DNA of 64,000 nt, from assembly GCA_019117605.1 (NCBI GenBank), contig DWZK01000116.1:1-64000 (forward strand). Reading direction: 5' to 3'. Below the pieces are notes generated by a model. The model saw only the letters and a program-made list of their open reading frames with translations, was not told the DNA's origin and did not search any database. Source of the DNA: Candidatus Intestinimonas stercoravium. GTDB lineage: Bacteria > Bacillota > Clostridia > Oscillospirales > Oscillospiraceae. The position numbers and the translations under genes were made by a program. Position 1 is the stretch's first letter; the number at the start of each line of letters is the position of its first letter. Positions 9,624-19,150 of this stretch are shown in pieces.

Positions 9624-11285
9624 TTACTCCAGCACGGCGCCGCGGGCGGCGCTGGTGACCTGCTTGGCGTAGCGGCGGAGATAGCCGGTCTGGACCCGGG
9701 GCTCGGGACAGACCCACTTGGCCTTCCGCTCCTCCAGGACGGCGGGGTCCACCAGCACGTCGATCTTGCAGTTGGGGATGTCGATGGAGATGGTGTCCCC
9801 CTCCTCCACGAAGGCGATGGGCCCGCCCAGGGCAGCCTCGGGGGAGACGTGGCCGATGGAGGCGCCACGGGTGGCGCCGGAGAAGCGGCCGTCGGTGATC
9901 AGGGCTACGGACTTGTCCAGCCCCATGCCGGCGATGGCGGAGGTGGGGTTGAGCATCTCCCGCATGCCCGGGCCGCCCTTGGGCCCCTCGTACCGGATGA
10001 CCACCACGTCCCCGGGGCGGATCTGGCCCTGGTAGATGGCCTGGATGGCCTCGTCCTCACTGTCAAAGACACGGGCGGGGCCGGTGTGGACCATCATCTC
10101 CTCTGCCACGGCGGACTGCTTCACCACGCAGCCGTCGGGGGCCAGGGAGCCCTTGAGCACCGCGATGCCGCCGTAGGGGGAGTAGGGGCGGTCGATGGGC
10201 CGGATGATCTCCGGATCCAGGTCCTCCACGCCCTCCAGGTTCTCGGCCACGGTCCTGCCGGTGACGGTCATGAGGGAGGTGTCCAGCAGGTCTTTCTTGG
10301 TGAGCTCCTTCATCACCGCGTACACGCCGCCGGCCCGGTCCAGGTCCTCGATGTAGGTGTCTCCGGCGGGGGCCAGGTGGCAGAGGTTGGGGGTGCGGCG
10401 GGAGATCTCGTTGGCGTGGTCCAGAGAGAGCTCGATGCCGCACTCGTGGGCGATGGCGGGCAGGTGGAGCATGGAGTTGGTGGAGCAGCCCAGGGCCATG
10501 TCCAGGGTCTCGGCGTTGTGGAAGGCGGCCTCGGTCATGATGTCCCGGGGCCGGATGTCCCTCTTCACCAGCTCCATGATCTGCATGCCGGTGTGCTTGG
10601 CCAGCCGCAGGCGGGCGGACATGACGGCGGGGATGGTGCCGTTGCCCCGGAGGGCCATGCCGATGCCCTCGGTGAGGCAGTTCATGGAGTTGGCGGTATA
10701 CATGCCCGAGCAGGAGCCGCAGGTGGGGCAGGCGTTGACCTCATAGTCCTCCACCCCGGCCTCGTCCAGCTTGCCCGCCTTGTAGGCGCCGACCGCCTCG
10801 AACATGTGGGACAGGCAGGAGCGGCGGCCGTCGCTGAGCCGGCCGGAGAGCATGGGGCCGCCGGAGCAGAAGATGGTGGGGATGTTCAGCCGGGCGGCGG
10901 CCATGAGCAGGCCGGGCACGTTCTTGTCGCAGTTGGGGATCATCACCAGGCCGTCGAACTGATGGGCCATCACCATGGCCTCGGTGGAGTCGGCGATCAG
11001 CTCCCGGGTCACCAGGGAGTACTTCATGCCCACATGGCCCATGGCGATGCCGTCGCACACGGCGATGGCGGGGAACTCGATGGGGGTGCCGCCGGCCATG
11101 CGGATCCCGGCCTTCACCGCCTCGGCGATCTTGTCCAGGTGCATATGGCCGGGGACGATCTCGTTCTTCGAGCAGACCACCCCGATGAGGGGCCGCTCCA
11201 GCTCCTCCTTGGTGTAGCCCAGCGCGTAGAACAGGGACCGGTTGGGGGCGCGCTCCACGCCCTTGGTGACGTTGTCGCTTCTCAT
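9624..11285 (-). CDS. ilvD: Dihydroxy-acid dehydratase
   Basis: 553 aa; canonical IlvD motifs [35 protein letters not shown]. Confidence 0.96.
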   Translation of the reverse strand: MRSDNVTKGVERAPNRSLFYALGYTKEELERPLIGVVCSKNEIVPGHMHLDKIAEAVKAGIRMAGGTPIEFPAIAVCDGIAMGHVGMKYSLVTRELIADSTEAMVMAHQFDGLVMIPNCDKNVPGLLMAAARLNIPTIFCSGGPMLSGRLSDGRRSCLSHMFEAVGAYKAGKLDEAGVEDYEVNACPTCGSCSGMYTANSMNCLTEGIGMALRGNGTIPAVMSARLRLAKHTGMQIMELVKRDIRPRDIMTEAAFHNAETLDMALGCSTNSMLHLPAIAHECGIELSLDHANEISRRTPNLCHLAPAGDTYIEDLDRAGGVYAVMKELTKKDLLDTSLMTVTGRTVAENLEGVEDLDPEIIRPIDRPYSPYGGIAVLKGSLAPDGCVVKQSAVAEEMMVHTGPARVFDSEDEAIQAIYQGQIRPGDVVVIRYEGPKGGPGMREMLNPTSAIAGMGLDKSVALITDGRFSGATRGASIGHVSPEAALGGPIAFVEEGDTISIDIPNCKIDVLVDPAVLEERKAKWVCPEPRVQTGYLRRYAKQVTSAARGAVLE

Positions 11286-11374
11286 GAAGAAAGACCTCCC
11301 CTTGCATTCGGATAAAAAATGTTGTATGATGTCTAAAGAGTTGTATGATCATATCTTAGACGTTCCAAAGCCGG

Positions 11375-12082
11375 ATGTCAAGAGGGAGGGAGCCCACCGT
11401 GGAGAAAACGAGCCTGACCCAGCAGACTGCCCAGCGGCTCTATACGCTGGCAGTGGTGGAGGGGCGGCTCCGGCCGGGGGAGAAGCTGCCCAACGAGCTG
11501 GAGCTGGCCCGGGAGCTGGGGGTGAGCCGCACCACCCTCCGGGAGGCGGTGCGCACACTGGCCGCCCAGGGGGTGCTGGAGGTCCGCCGGGGGCGGGGCA
11601 CCTTCGTGAGCCAGCGGGTCCGGGAGATCGACGACTACGGCTTCGCCTCCCTGGACCGGGTGAAGGGGCAGCTCCGGGACCTCTTCGAGCTGCGCAGCAT
11701 CTTCGAGCCCCAGGCGGCCCGGCTGGCCTGCCGCAGAGCCACGGAGGAGGAGATGGGGGAGATCCTGGCCCGGGGAGCGGAGGTGGAGGCGCGCATCCGG
11801 GCGGGAGAGGACCGGAGCGGGGCGGACGGGGCCTTCCACGCCGCCATCGTCCGGGCCACCCACAACGAGTTCATGGTGCGCCTCCTCCCCCTGATCCAGC
11901 GGGCGGTATCCACCGCGGTCTCCTCCGGCCCGGAGGGGGAGCGGCTGGCCGCCGACACCCTCCGGGACCACGCCCTGCTCATGGAGTTCTTCGCCCGCCG
12001 GGACGAGAGCGGGGCGGAGCACGCCATGAGCATCCACATGCGCCACAGCATGGATGCCATGGGCCTGGAGGCAGAGCCTTAG
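11375..12082 (+). CDS. GntR/FadR (FCD) family transcriptional regulator
   Basis: 235 aa; wHTH LPNELELARELGVSRTTLREAVRTLAAQGVLEVRRGRGTFV plus FCD-type C-terminus. Confidence 0.92.
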   Translation: MSRGREPTVEKTSLTQQTAQRLYTLAVVEGRLRPGEKLPNELELARELGVSRTTLREAVRTLAAQGVLEVRRGRGTFVSQRVREIDDYGFASLDRVKGQLRDLFELRSIFEPQAARLACRRATEEEMGEILARGAEVEARIRAGEDRSGADGAFHAAIVRATHNEFMVRLLPLIQRAVSTAVSSGPEGERLAADTLRDHALLMEFFARRDESGAEHAMSIHMRHSMDAMGLEAEP

Positions 12083-12095
12083 AGGACCTTGAGAT

Positions 12096-12141
12096 ATAAT
12101 GACTTGCCCCGCCCGTATCCTCGGGCGGGGCAAGTCATTAT
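12096..12141. terminator. Bidirectional intrinsic terminator
   Basis: ATAATGACTTGCCCCGCCCG-N6-CGGGCGGGGCAAGTCATTAT-TTTTT. Confidence 0.9.
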
Positions 12142-12888
12142 TTTTTCAGGATACGCTTCAGATAGGCGGTGTCCAGCAAGTTCACGGTCTCGAAACGTCC
12201 GTGGTAGAACACCGCGTAGTCGTTGAAGACACAGGGCAGGGCTTTGGCCTCCTCCAAAGTGTCCACTTCGATCAGGACGAAGGGGACGCCCTGGGCCTCG
12301 CAGTATTTCCTGACCGTCTGGAGGCTCTGCCAGACGTAGGGGCACTGGGCGTCATAGTAGATGGTCAGCCGCTCCTCCTCGATCGTCCCCCTTTTCGCGC
12401 TCTCTGCGAACCTGGGGACGGTCCCGTCGAAAGCGTGGGCCAGGAGCCGGTATCCCTGAGGGGTGGCATCCACCGCCCGGAACCCGTATCGCCCGGCGAA
12501 GGACTGGTCGGACGACCAGGACTTCTGCTTCTCCGCCCCTAGCATACAGGCCCCGGATCTGCCCCGGGCCCTGGCGTCAGCCAGACAGTGCTCCATGAGC
12601 GCACGGCCATAGCCCTGCCCTTTATGGGCGCTGTCCACCCACAGACAGTACAGATAGAGGTAGTTGTCCCCCTCGATGGGGGACCCAGGCCGTCTCCAGA
12701 GGGGCGTATTCGATGAATACTGTGGCCTTGGCCTGGAGCTTCCGAAACACATGCCCCTCCTGGAGACGGTCGGCCAGCCATCTCCGCTTCGCCTCTGCTC
12801 CGGGATGGGGCTTCTTGCTGCGGATGATGCAGCAAAGGTGTTCATCGGCCAGGCTCTCCGGCGTCAGATCGATGAAATGGCCATCCAT
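12138..12888 (-). pseudogene. GNAT acetyltransferase with YoaP-like C-terminus, frameshifted
   Basis: N-terminal half in ORF 12622-12888 and C-terminal half in ORF 12138-12845; one base removed from the G5 run at 12678-12682 joins ...PLETAWV to PIEGDNYLYLYCLWVD... Confidence 0.8.
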
Positions 12889-13053
12889 GGAGAGCCTCCT
12901 TTCCGTAGCCCGGATGTGTGGTCTGAGTTTTTTTCATCATAGCACATCTGCGCGCACATTTCAAACTGGTTTATAAGATCGCTGCTTGTGCGACCACTAG
13001 GATCATGATATAATTTCAAAGACTACGGCTCGGCCAGCGGAGGAGGAGGACCT

Positions 13054-13644
13054 ATGCCAGTGAATATGAAGGGCGTCATCGCGGATGCCTTCGTGGAGAT
13101 GTCCAGACACAAGAGCGTGGACAAGATCACAGTGACCGACCTGGTAGAGAACTGCCATATCTCCCGGCAGACCTTCTATTACCATTTCAAGGACATCATG
13201 GATGTAGTGGAGTGGGTGATACAGCGGGCCGCTCAGGAGGCCCTGGAGAAGAGCCTCCAGGCGGAGTCGGACAAAGAGGCGCTGGCGCTCTTCCTGGACC
13301 TGGCGGAAGAGAACCAGAGCTGGATACGGCATCTGCTCCTCTCACAGCGGCGGGCGCAGGTGGAGCGCATCGTGGTGGACGTGCTGCGGAGCTATCTCAA
13401 GGAGATGTTCCAGATGAAACAGGCAGAGCTGTCCATCAGTCAGGCGGATCTGGAGACCGCGCTGGACTTTTTCGCCTGTGGGACTGCTGGGCTCCTCCTC
13501 ATGCTCCATGAGCGGAAGAAGGTGGAGCGGCGGGTCCTGGTGGATCAGATCTACCGGCTGCTCACCGGAGGGATCGTACATATCGTGCCCGCCTCAGGCG
13601 CTGCGGCGCCGGCGGAAAGGCTAGACACATCCCCCGGAGTGTAA
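13054..13644 (+). CDS. TetR/AcrR family transcriptional regulator
   Basis: 196 aa; ITVTDLVENCHISRQTFYYHFKD. Confidence 0.9.
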   Translation: MPVNMKGVIADAFVEMSRHKSVDKITVTDLVENCHISRQTFYYHFKDIMDVVEWVIQRAAQEALEKSLQAESDKEALALFLDLAEENQSWIRHLLLSQRRAQVERIVVDVLRSYLKEMFQMKQAELSISQADLETALDFFACGTAGLLLMLHERKKVERRVLVDQIYRLLTGGIVHIVPASGAAAPAERLDTSPGV

Positions 13645-13674
13645 AAAATTTTTACACTCCGGGGGATGTGTCTA
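13622..13674. repeat. 53-bp palindrome (26-bp arms, 1-nt centre)
   Basis: TAGACACATCCCCCGGAGTGTAAAAA-A-TTTTTACACTCCGGGGGATGTGTCTA; overlaps TetR stop codon. Confidence 0.9.
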
Positions 13675-13770
13675 TACAGAGTGGAGAGATCGCAAGTAGG
13701 CGGGAGATGCCTGAGATGGTATAACGGACACAGATCGGTCGATCGTACCAGAAAGAGAGGCGATACAGGG

Positions 13771-14220
13771 ATGGCGACCGGACAAGAGACGTTCACAGCC
13801 AAGCTCGGCGAGCTGGAGGATTGGTATGGAGAGCTGCGGCACAGGGTGCTTGCCTGCCAGCGTGTGGACCGGAAGGCGCTCCGGGAGGAGCTGAAGGCTG
13901 CCCTGGAGGAGTATCGGGAGGACAAGGTCCGGCTGCAGCAGAGCGTGGCGGCCTGCCGTTTCCCGCAGGTGGCGGAGATGGTACGGCTCCAGTTCCAGTG
14001 CATGGAGCAGATGGAGGAGAAACTGCGGAAGGGATGGGCCCAGTGCACGGAATGGCGGGGGACAGGGGAGGAGCAGGTGGAGGCGGCGGAGCTCTACGGG
14101 GAATACGCCATCGACTTCGCCGTCCAGGCGGTGAGCCAGGCCATGCTGGCCGCCCTCTCCGCCCTGGTCCTCCAAGCCGACAGGAGAGATGTCCTGGAGG
14201 AGGGGGGAGAGCAGGAGTAA
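13771..14220 (+). CDS. Hypothetical helical protein
   Basis: 149-aa E/R-rich probable coiled coil; ATG choice MATGQETFTAKLGELEDWY is more plausible than the longer ORF. Confidence 0.55.
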   Translation: MATGQETFTAKLGELEDWYGELRHRVLACQRVDRKALREELKAALEEYREDKVRLQQSVAACRFPQVAEMVRLQFQCMEQMEEKLRKGWAQCTEWRGTGEEQVEAAELYGEYAIDFAVQAVSQAMLAALSALVLQADRRDVLEEGGEQE

Positions 14221-14233
14221 GGGAGGAGATGCA

Positions 14234-14266
14234 GCGGGCCCCGGCACGAGATGTGCCGGGGCCCGC
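14234..14266 (-). terminator. Hairpin 3' of ilvC
   Basis: GCGGGCCCCGGCAC-N5-GTGCCGGGGCCCGC; no strong T-tract. Confidence 0.6.
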
Positions 14267-14290
14267 CCTGTCATATCAGTGCAGAGGCGA

Positions 14291-15310
14291 TCAGTTGGAA
14301 GCGGTGTCCAGGTCGGTGTCGCCGCCCCAGATCATGTTCTTGCGGAGCTCCTCGCCCACGATCTCCATCTGGTGCTTCTTGAGCTGGTCCCGCTTGGAGT
14401 TGAAGAAGCAGCGGCCGTTCTTGTTCTCGGCGATCCACTTGCCGGCGAAGGTGCCGTCCTGGATGTCGGAGAGGACAGCGCGCATCCGGGCCTTGGTCTC
14501 CTCGTGGGGGATGACCCGGGGGCCGGAGACGTACTCGCCGAACTCGGCGGTGTCGGAGATGGAGTAGTTCATGGCAGCCACGCCGCCCTTGTTGATGAGG
14601 TCGATGATGAGCTTCATCTCGTGGATGCACTCGAAGTAGGCGTTCTCCGGCTCGTAGCCGGCCTCCACCAGCACCTCGAAGCCGCAGCGCATCAGGTCCA
14701 CCACGCCGCCGCAGAGGACGGTCTGCTCGCCGAAGAGGTCGGTCTCGGTCTCGTCGTGGAAGGTGGTCTCCATGACGCCGGCCCGGGCGCCGCCGATGCC
14801 GGCGATGTAGGCCAGGGCGATCTTGTAGGCGTTGCCGGTGGCGTCCTGCTCCACGGCCACCAGGCAGGGCACGCCCTTGCCGTTGACATAGGTGGAGCGG
14901 ACGGTGTGGCCGGGGCCCTTGGGGGCGGCCATGAACACATCCACGCCGGCGGGAGGCACGATCTGCTTATAGCGGATGTTGAAGCCGTGGGCGAAGGCTA
15001 GGGCGTTGCCCTCCTCCAGATAGGGGGCGATATCCTTCTTGTAGACCTCCGCCTGGACCTCGTCGTTGATCAGCATCATGACGATGTCGGCCCACTTGGC
15101 GGCCTCGGGGATGGTCTTGACGGCGAGGCCGGCGGCCTCCGCCTTGGCCCAGCTCTTGGAGCCCTCCCGGAGGCCCACGCATACGTCGCAGCCGGAGTCC
15201 TTCAGGTTGAGGGCATGGGCGTGGCCCTGAGAGCCGTAGCCGATGATGGCGATCTTCTTGCCGTCCAGATAGCTGAGCTCGCAGTCCTTCTCGTAGTACA
15301 TCTTAGCCAT
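14291..15310 (-). CDS. ilvC: Ketol-acid reductoisomerase
   Basis: 339 aa; [35 protein letters not shown]. Confidence 0.97.
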   Translation of the reverse strand: MAKMYYEKDCELSYLDGKKIAIIGYGSQGHAHALNLKDSGCDVCVGLREGSKSWAKAEAAGLAVKTIPEAAKWADIVMMLINDEVQAEVYKKDIAPYLEEGNALAFAHGFNIRYKQIVPPAGVDVFMAAPKGPGHTVRSTYVNGKGVPCLVAVEQDATGNAYKIALAYIAGIGGARAGVMETTFHDETETDLFGEQTVLCGGVVDLMRCGFEVLVEAGYEPENAYFECIHEMKLIIDLINKGGVAAMNYSISDTAEFGEYVSGPRVIPHEETKARMRAVLSDIQDGTFAGKWIAENKNGRCFFNSKRDQLKKHQMEIVGEELRKNMIWGGDTDLDTASN

Positions 15311-15435
15311 GGTAATACACTCCTTTTTATCCAGTGGTGGCTGTTGATAGTTTATGATAGCACAGGCGGGAACGAAAGAATGATAACTATGTTACGATCT
15401 CGGAAAAGATCTGGGTGGCATCCCCGGCAGGGGAC

Positions 15436-15888
15436 TCAGTCGAGCACCCGTTCCAGCTCGATCTCATCCTCGTCCGCCCGGCCGGTGGCAGAGAAGTGCA
15501 GGGTCTGGTACAAGTGGCAGGCGGCGAAATTTTCCGGGCTGACGGTCAGCCGGACGATGCTGGGATCCCCAAAGGGCCTGGAGCGGATATAGGCGAGCGC
15601 CGCCTCCATGGCCGCTCTCCCATAGCCCCTGCCCTGGTGCTGGACGTCGATCATCAGATGCCAGATGAAATAGGCTTCTTCGTCATAGTCATAGATGACC
15701 ATCAGATATCCGATCACTTCACCGGCGCGGCAGACCGCGAAGGGGGTGCACTGCTCGCGGTATACATACGCCTGGGCCAGGCTTCGGATGGGGTGGGATA
15801 CGAATTTTTCCTGTTGGGCGCCTAATTTTAGGGAAAAGCACGCAAGAAAATTGGATCCATCCACTTTCTGCAGGGTGATACGGTCCAT
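15436..15888 (-). CDS. GNAT family N-acetyltransferase
   Basis: 150 aa; LMIDVQHQGRGYGRAAMEAAL acetyl-CoA motif. Confidence 0.88.
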   Translation of the reverse strand: MDRITLQKVDGSNFLACFSLKLGAQQEKFVSHPIRSLAQAYVYREQCTPFAVCRAGEVIGYLMVIYDYDEEAYFIWHLMIDVQHQGRGYGRAAMEAALAYIRSRPFGDPSIVRLTVSPENFAACHLYQTLHFSATGRADEDEIELERVLD

Positions 15889-16075
15889 ACTTCCTCCTTC
15901 GTTTCTGGAGGGCTAACGGATGAAGACCCTCCTTCTGGCTGACAGGGACCTGTTTTCATACAGTTTCATATCTGCTCTCCCCCTTTCTTCGGAAGAAATG
16001 TTCATTATATGAAAACACAGAGGCATCTGTGGGATCTGTCAAGGCCCATGTTCCGCGCGCTGGGGAACGAGATCT

Positions 16076-16636
16076 TTAGAGGGAGGCCTTGCCCAGGTTG
16101 AACTCCGCCTTCTCCTTGTTCTCATCGCTGATGGTGTAGGCGCCCCGCTCCAGGGCCACCATGCCGGTGCGCACCAGCTCCAGGATGCCGAAGGACTCCA
16201 GCAGTTTCTGCATGGCGTCCGCCTTGGACTCGTCGCCGATGAGGGCCAGGGTCAGAGAGGCCAGGGACACGTCGATGATGGACGCCCGGAAGATGTTGGC
16301 GATCTGGATGACCTCGTTGCGGGTGTCCGCGTTCTCCGCCTTCACCTTGAACATCACCAGCTCCCGGCGGATGGACCGCTCGGGGAGCAGCTCCTGCACG
16401 GAGTAGACGGGGAACTGCTTGCGGAGCTGGTTCATGATCTGCTCGATCATGGCCGCGTCGGCCATGACCTCGATGGTGATGCGGGAGACTGCGGGGTCGT
16501 CGGTGGTGCCCACGGCCAGAGACTCGATGTTGTACCCCTTCCGGGAGAAGAGGCGGGAGACCTGGGAGAGGACGCCCGCGGCGTTCTCCACCAGCACGGA
16601 CAGGGTGTGCCGGGTCACGTTTGGATTCATACGCAT
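16076..16636 (-). CDS. ilvN: Acetolactate synthase small subunit
   Basis: 186 aa; ACT domain HTLSVLVENAAGVLSQVSRLFSRKGYNIESLAVG. Confidence 0.95.
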   Translation of the reverse strand: MRMNPNVTRHTLSVLVENAAGVLSQVSRLFSRKGYNIESLAVGTTDDPAVSRITIEVMADAAMIEQIMNQLRKQFPVYSVQELLPERSIRRELVMFKVKAENADTRNEVIQIANIFRASIIDVSLASLTLALIGDESKADAMQKLLESFGILELVRTGMVALERGAYTISDENKEKAEFNLGKASL

Positions 16637-16658
16637 ACTTGCAGCCCTCCTTCTTGAC

Positions 16659-18368
16659 TCAATCCAGCAGGAAATCGGTGACGGGCACGCCGCCGGGGAC
16701 CATAGGATGGACCATGGCGTCCTTGTCGATGGCGCACTCGATGACCCAGGGCCGCCCGGAGGCCACCGCCTCTTTGAGGACGGCCTCGAACTCCGGCTGG
16801 GTGCCGCACCGGGCGCCGTCGATGCCGTAGGCGTTGGCCAGCTTGACGAAGTCGGGCCCCCGGTCCAGGTCGGTCTGGGAATAGCGCTCCCCATAGAGCA
16901 GGTGCTGCCACTGGCGGACCATGCCCAGGGTCTGGTTGTTGAAGATGACGATGATGATGGGGATGTGGTAGTGCTCCACGGTGGAGAGCTCGTGGCAGTT
17001 CATGCGGAAGCAGCCGTCGCCGGTGCACAGCACCACCGGCTTGTCGGGATTGCCCAGTTTGGCCCCCATGGCGGCCCCCACCCCGAAGCCCATGGTGCCG
17101 AAGCCGCCGGAGGTGATGAGCTGCCGGGGCCGGGAGAAGTGGTAGTACTGGGCCGACCACATCTGATGCTGGCCCACATCGGTGGCGATGATGGCGTCTC
17201 CGTCGGTGACCGCCTGGATGGTCTCCAGGATCTCGTGGGGGTGGAGGATATCGTCCTTCTTCAGGGGGATCTCCTTGTGGGCGAACACCCACTCCTTCCA
17301 CTCGGGGTAGTCGTGGGGCTTCATGCCCTGGTTGAGCAGCTCCAGCACCCGCCTGGCGTCGCCGATGATATGGTGGTCGGTCTTGACGTTCTTGTCGATC
17401 TCCGCCCGGTCGATGTCGATCTGGACGATCCGGGCGTTGCGGGCGAAGGTGGGGGGATCCAGGGCCACCCGGTCGGAGAAGCGGCAGCCGATGGCGATCA
17501 GCAGGTCACACTGGTCCACGGCGAAGTTGGAGGCGTGGGAGCCGTGCATCCCCACCATGCCGGTGAAAAGGGGGTGGTCGCCGGGGCAGGCGCCGCCGCC
17601 CATGATGGTGGAGGTGACGGGGGCGTTGAGGGTCTCGAAGAACTTGCGGAACTGGGGCACCGCGTCCCGGGAGCGGATCACGCCGCCGCCCACCAGCACC
17701 AGGGGCTTCTTGGCCTCTTCGATCATGTCCAGCAGCTTCCGGATGTCCCCGTGGTCGGGCTCGGGGGTCTTCAGGTCGTGGGAGGCCCGGCGGAGCATGG
17801 CCGCCAGCCGGCCGTGGGAGGCGTGCTCCTCCAACGGGAGGGGCTCATACTCCACCTCCTCATAGGTCACGTTCTTCAGGATATCGATGAGCACTGGGCC
17901 GGGGCGGCCGGAACGGGCGATGGCGAAGGCCTCCCGGATGATGTCGGCCAGGTCCTCCGCCCGGCGCACCAGATAGTTGCACTTGGTGATGGGCATGGTG
18001 ATGCCGGTGATGTCGACCTCCTGGAAGGAGTCTTTGCCGATGAGGGACTCGCCCACGTTGACCGTGATGAACACCACGGGGGAGGAGTCCATGTGCGCGG
18101 TGGCGATGCCGGTGGTCAGGTTGGTGGCCCCGGGCCCTGAGGTGGCGAAGCATACGCCCACCTTGCCGGTGGAGCGGGCATAGCCGTCTGCGGCGTGGGA
18201 GGCGCCCTGCTCGTGGGCGGTGAGGATGTGGCGGATCTTCTCCTTGTACCCGCTGCGCTCGAACTCATCGTAGATGTTCAGGATCGTCCCGCCGGGATAG
18301 CCGAACACCGTGTCCACGCCCTGCTCCAGCAGACACTCCAGCAGTACCTGTGGGCTTTTCATCTTCAT
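16659..18368 (-). CDS. ilvB: Acetolactate synthase large subunit
   Basis: TPP enzyme: FGYPGGTILNIYDEF, EQGASHAADGYARSTGKVGVCFATSGPGATNL. Confidence 0.96.
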   Translation of the reverse strand: MKMKSPQVLLECLLEQGVDTVFGYPGGTILNIYDEFERSGYKEKIRHILTAHEQGASHAADGYARSTGKVGVCFATSGPGATNLTTGIATAHMDSSPVVFITVNVGESLIGKDSFQEVDITGITMPITKCNYLVRRAEDLADIIREAFAIARSGRPGPVLIDILKNVTYEEVEYEPLPLEEHASHGRLAAMLRRASHDLKTPEPDHGDIRKLLDMIEEAKKPLVLVGGGVIRSRDAVPQFRKFFETLNAPVTSTIMGGGACPGDHPLFTGMVGMHGSHASNFAVDQCDLLIAIGCRFSDRVALDPPTFARNARIVQIDIDRAEIDKNVKTDHHIIGDARRVLELLNQGMKPHDYPEWKEWVFAHKEIPLKKDDILHPHEILETIQAVTDGDAIIATDVGQHQMWSAQYYHFSRPRQLITSGGFGTMGFGVGAAMGAKLGNPDKPVVLCTGDGCFRMNCHELSTVEHYHIPIIIVIFNNQTLGMVRQWQHLLYGERYSQTDLDRGPDFVKLANAYGIDGARCGTQPEFEAVLKEAVASGRPWVIECAIDKDAMVHPMVPGGVPVTDFLLD

Positions 18369-18434
18369 ATGCTTGACCTCCTCTGATGTGATCTTTCCGC
18401 CTCTCCGTATGTGTCGGGACGGTCCGGAGATGCG

Positions 18435-18680
18435 AAAAAGCACGGCCCTTCGCCCTCTGATAGGACGAAGACCGTGCTCCGCGGTACCACCTAAATTCGC
18501 AGACAAAGACCTGCGCGCTCTCTCCCCGGTAACGGAGGGAGACACCGTCGCCCCCTACTGCTGCTTCAAGGGCGCGGCTCACGGGAGACGTTCATCCGGC
18601 CCCTCACGGGAGCTTACACCAACCGCTCCCTCTCTCCGCTTATAGGACCTTCTTACTCATCCGGTCATTGCCATTTGTCT
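18435..18680 (-). ncRNA. T-box leader upstream of ilvBN
   Basis: Minus strand T-box core TAGGTGGTACCGCGGA, AGTA-type stem I loop GATGAGTAAGAAGG, terminator AGCACGG...CCGTGCTTTTT at 18435-18478. Confidence 0.9.
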
Positions 18681-19150
18681 GAGTATTTATAGTGTTGCAA
18701 ACTATCATACGATTTTTTGCGCGGATCGTCAAGCCCCAAAAGGGGAGAGAAAAAGGATCTTTCCTTTTCCTACAAGAAACGAGAGATCGGGCGGGGAAAG
18801 TCCTGGCCGATATGGCAAAAAGCAGAAGGGGAGGGAAAGGATACAGGAACGAGAAAACATACAAGTTAAATATGATTAAATCGTTCGATTTTTTTCTCTG
18901 GAAACACTGGACTTTTTCCTTTGATGGTAATATGATATATACTGCTTTCGGTCCGGGACGATCCGAACAAAGGCAAAAGCAGGCGGGCTGGGGGACACCA
19001 GGCTGCCGCCATCTTATGTCTGCGCGGAAACTGAACAGACCAGCCGCAAGGGGGCGGGAGCGCGGGCGGGGGGAACGTCCGCCGGCTCCGATGCGGACAG
19101 CAGAAAAGAAGAAAAGAAGAATGAGGTAGAAGAATGTCAGAGGTGATGCT

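Noticed and set aside
9051-11315. 754-aa plus-strand ORF
   Set aside because: Antisense shadow of ilvD and the XRE gene.
13622-13674. Palindrome as an ordinary intrinsic terminator
   Set aside because: A/T core at the loop and no trailing T-tract; kept only as an unexplained palindrome.
18860-18895. Possible Rex-type operator (gttaaatatgattaaat) upstream of rnfC
   Set aside because: Half-sites do not form a proper TTGTTAA-N4-TTAACAA dyad.
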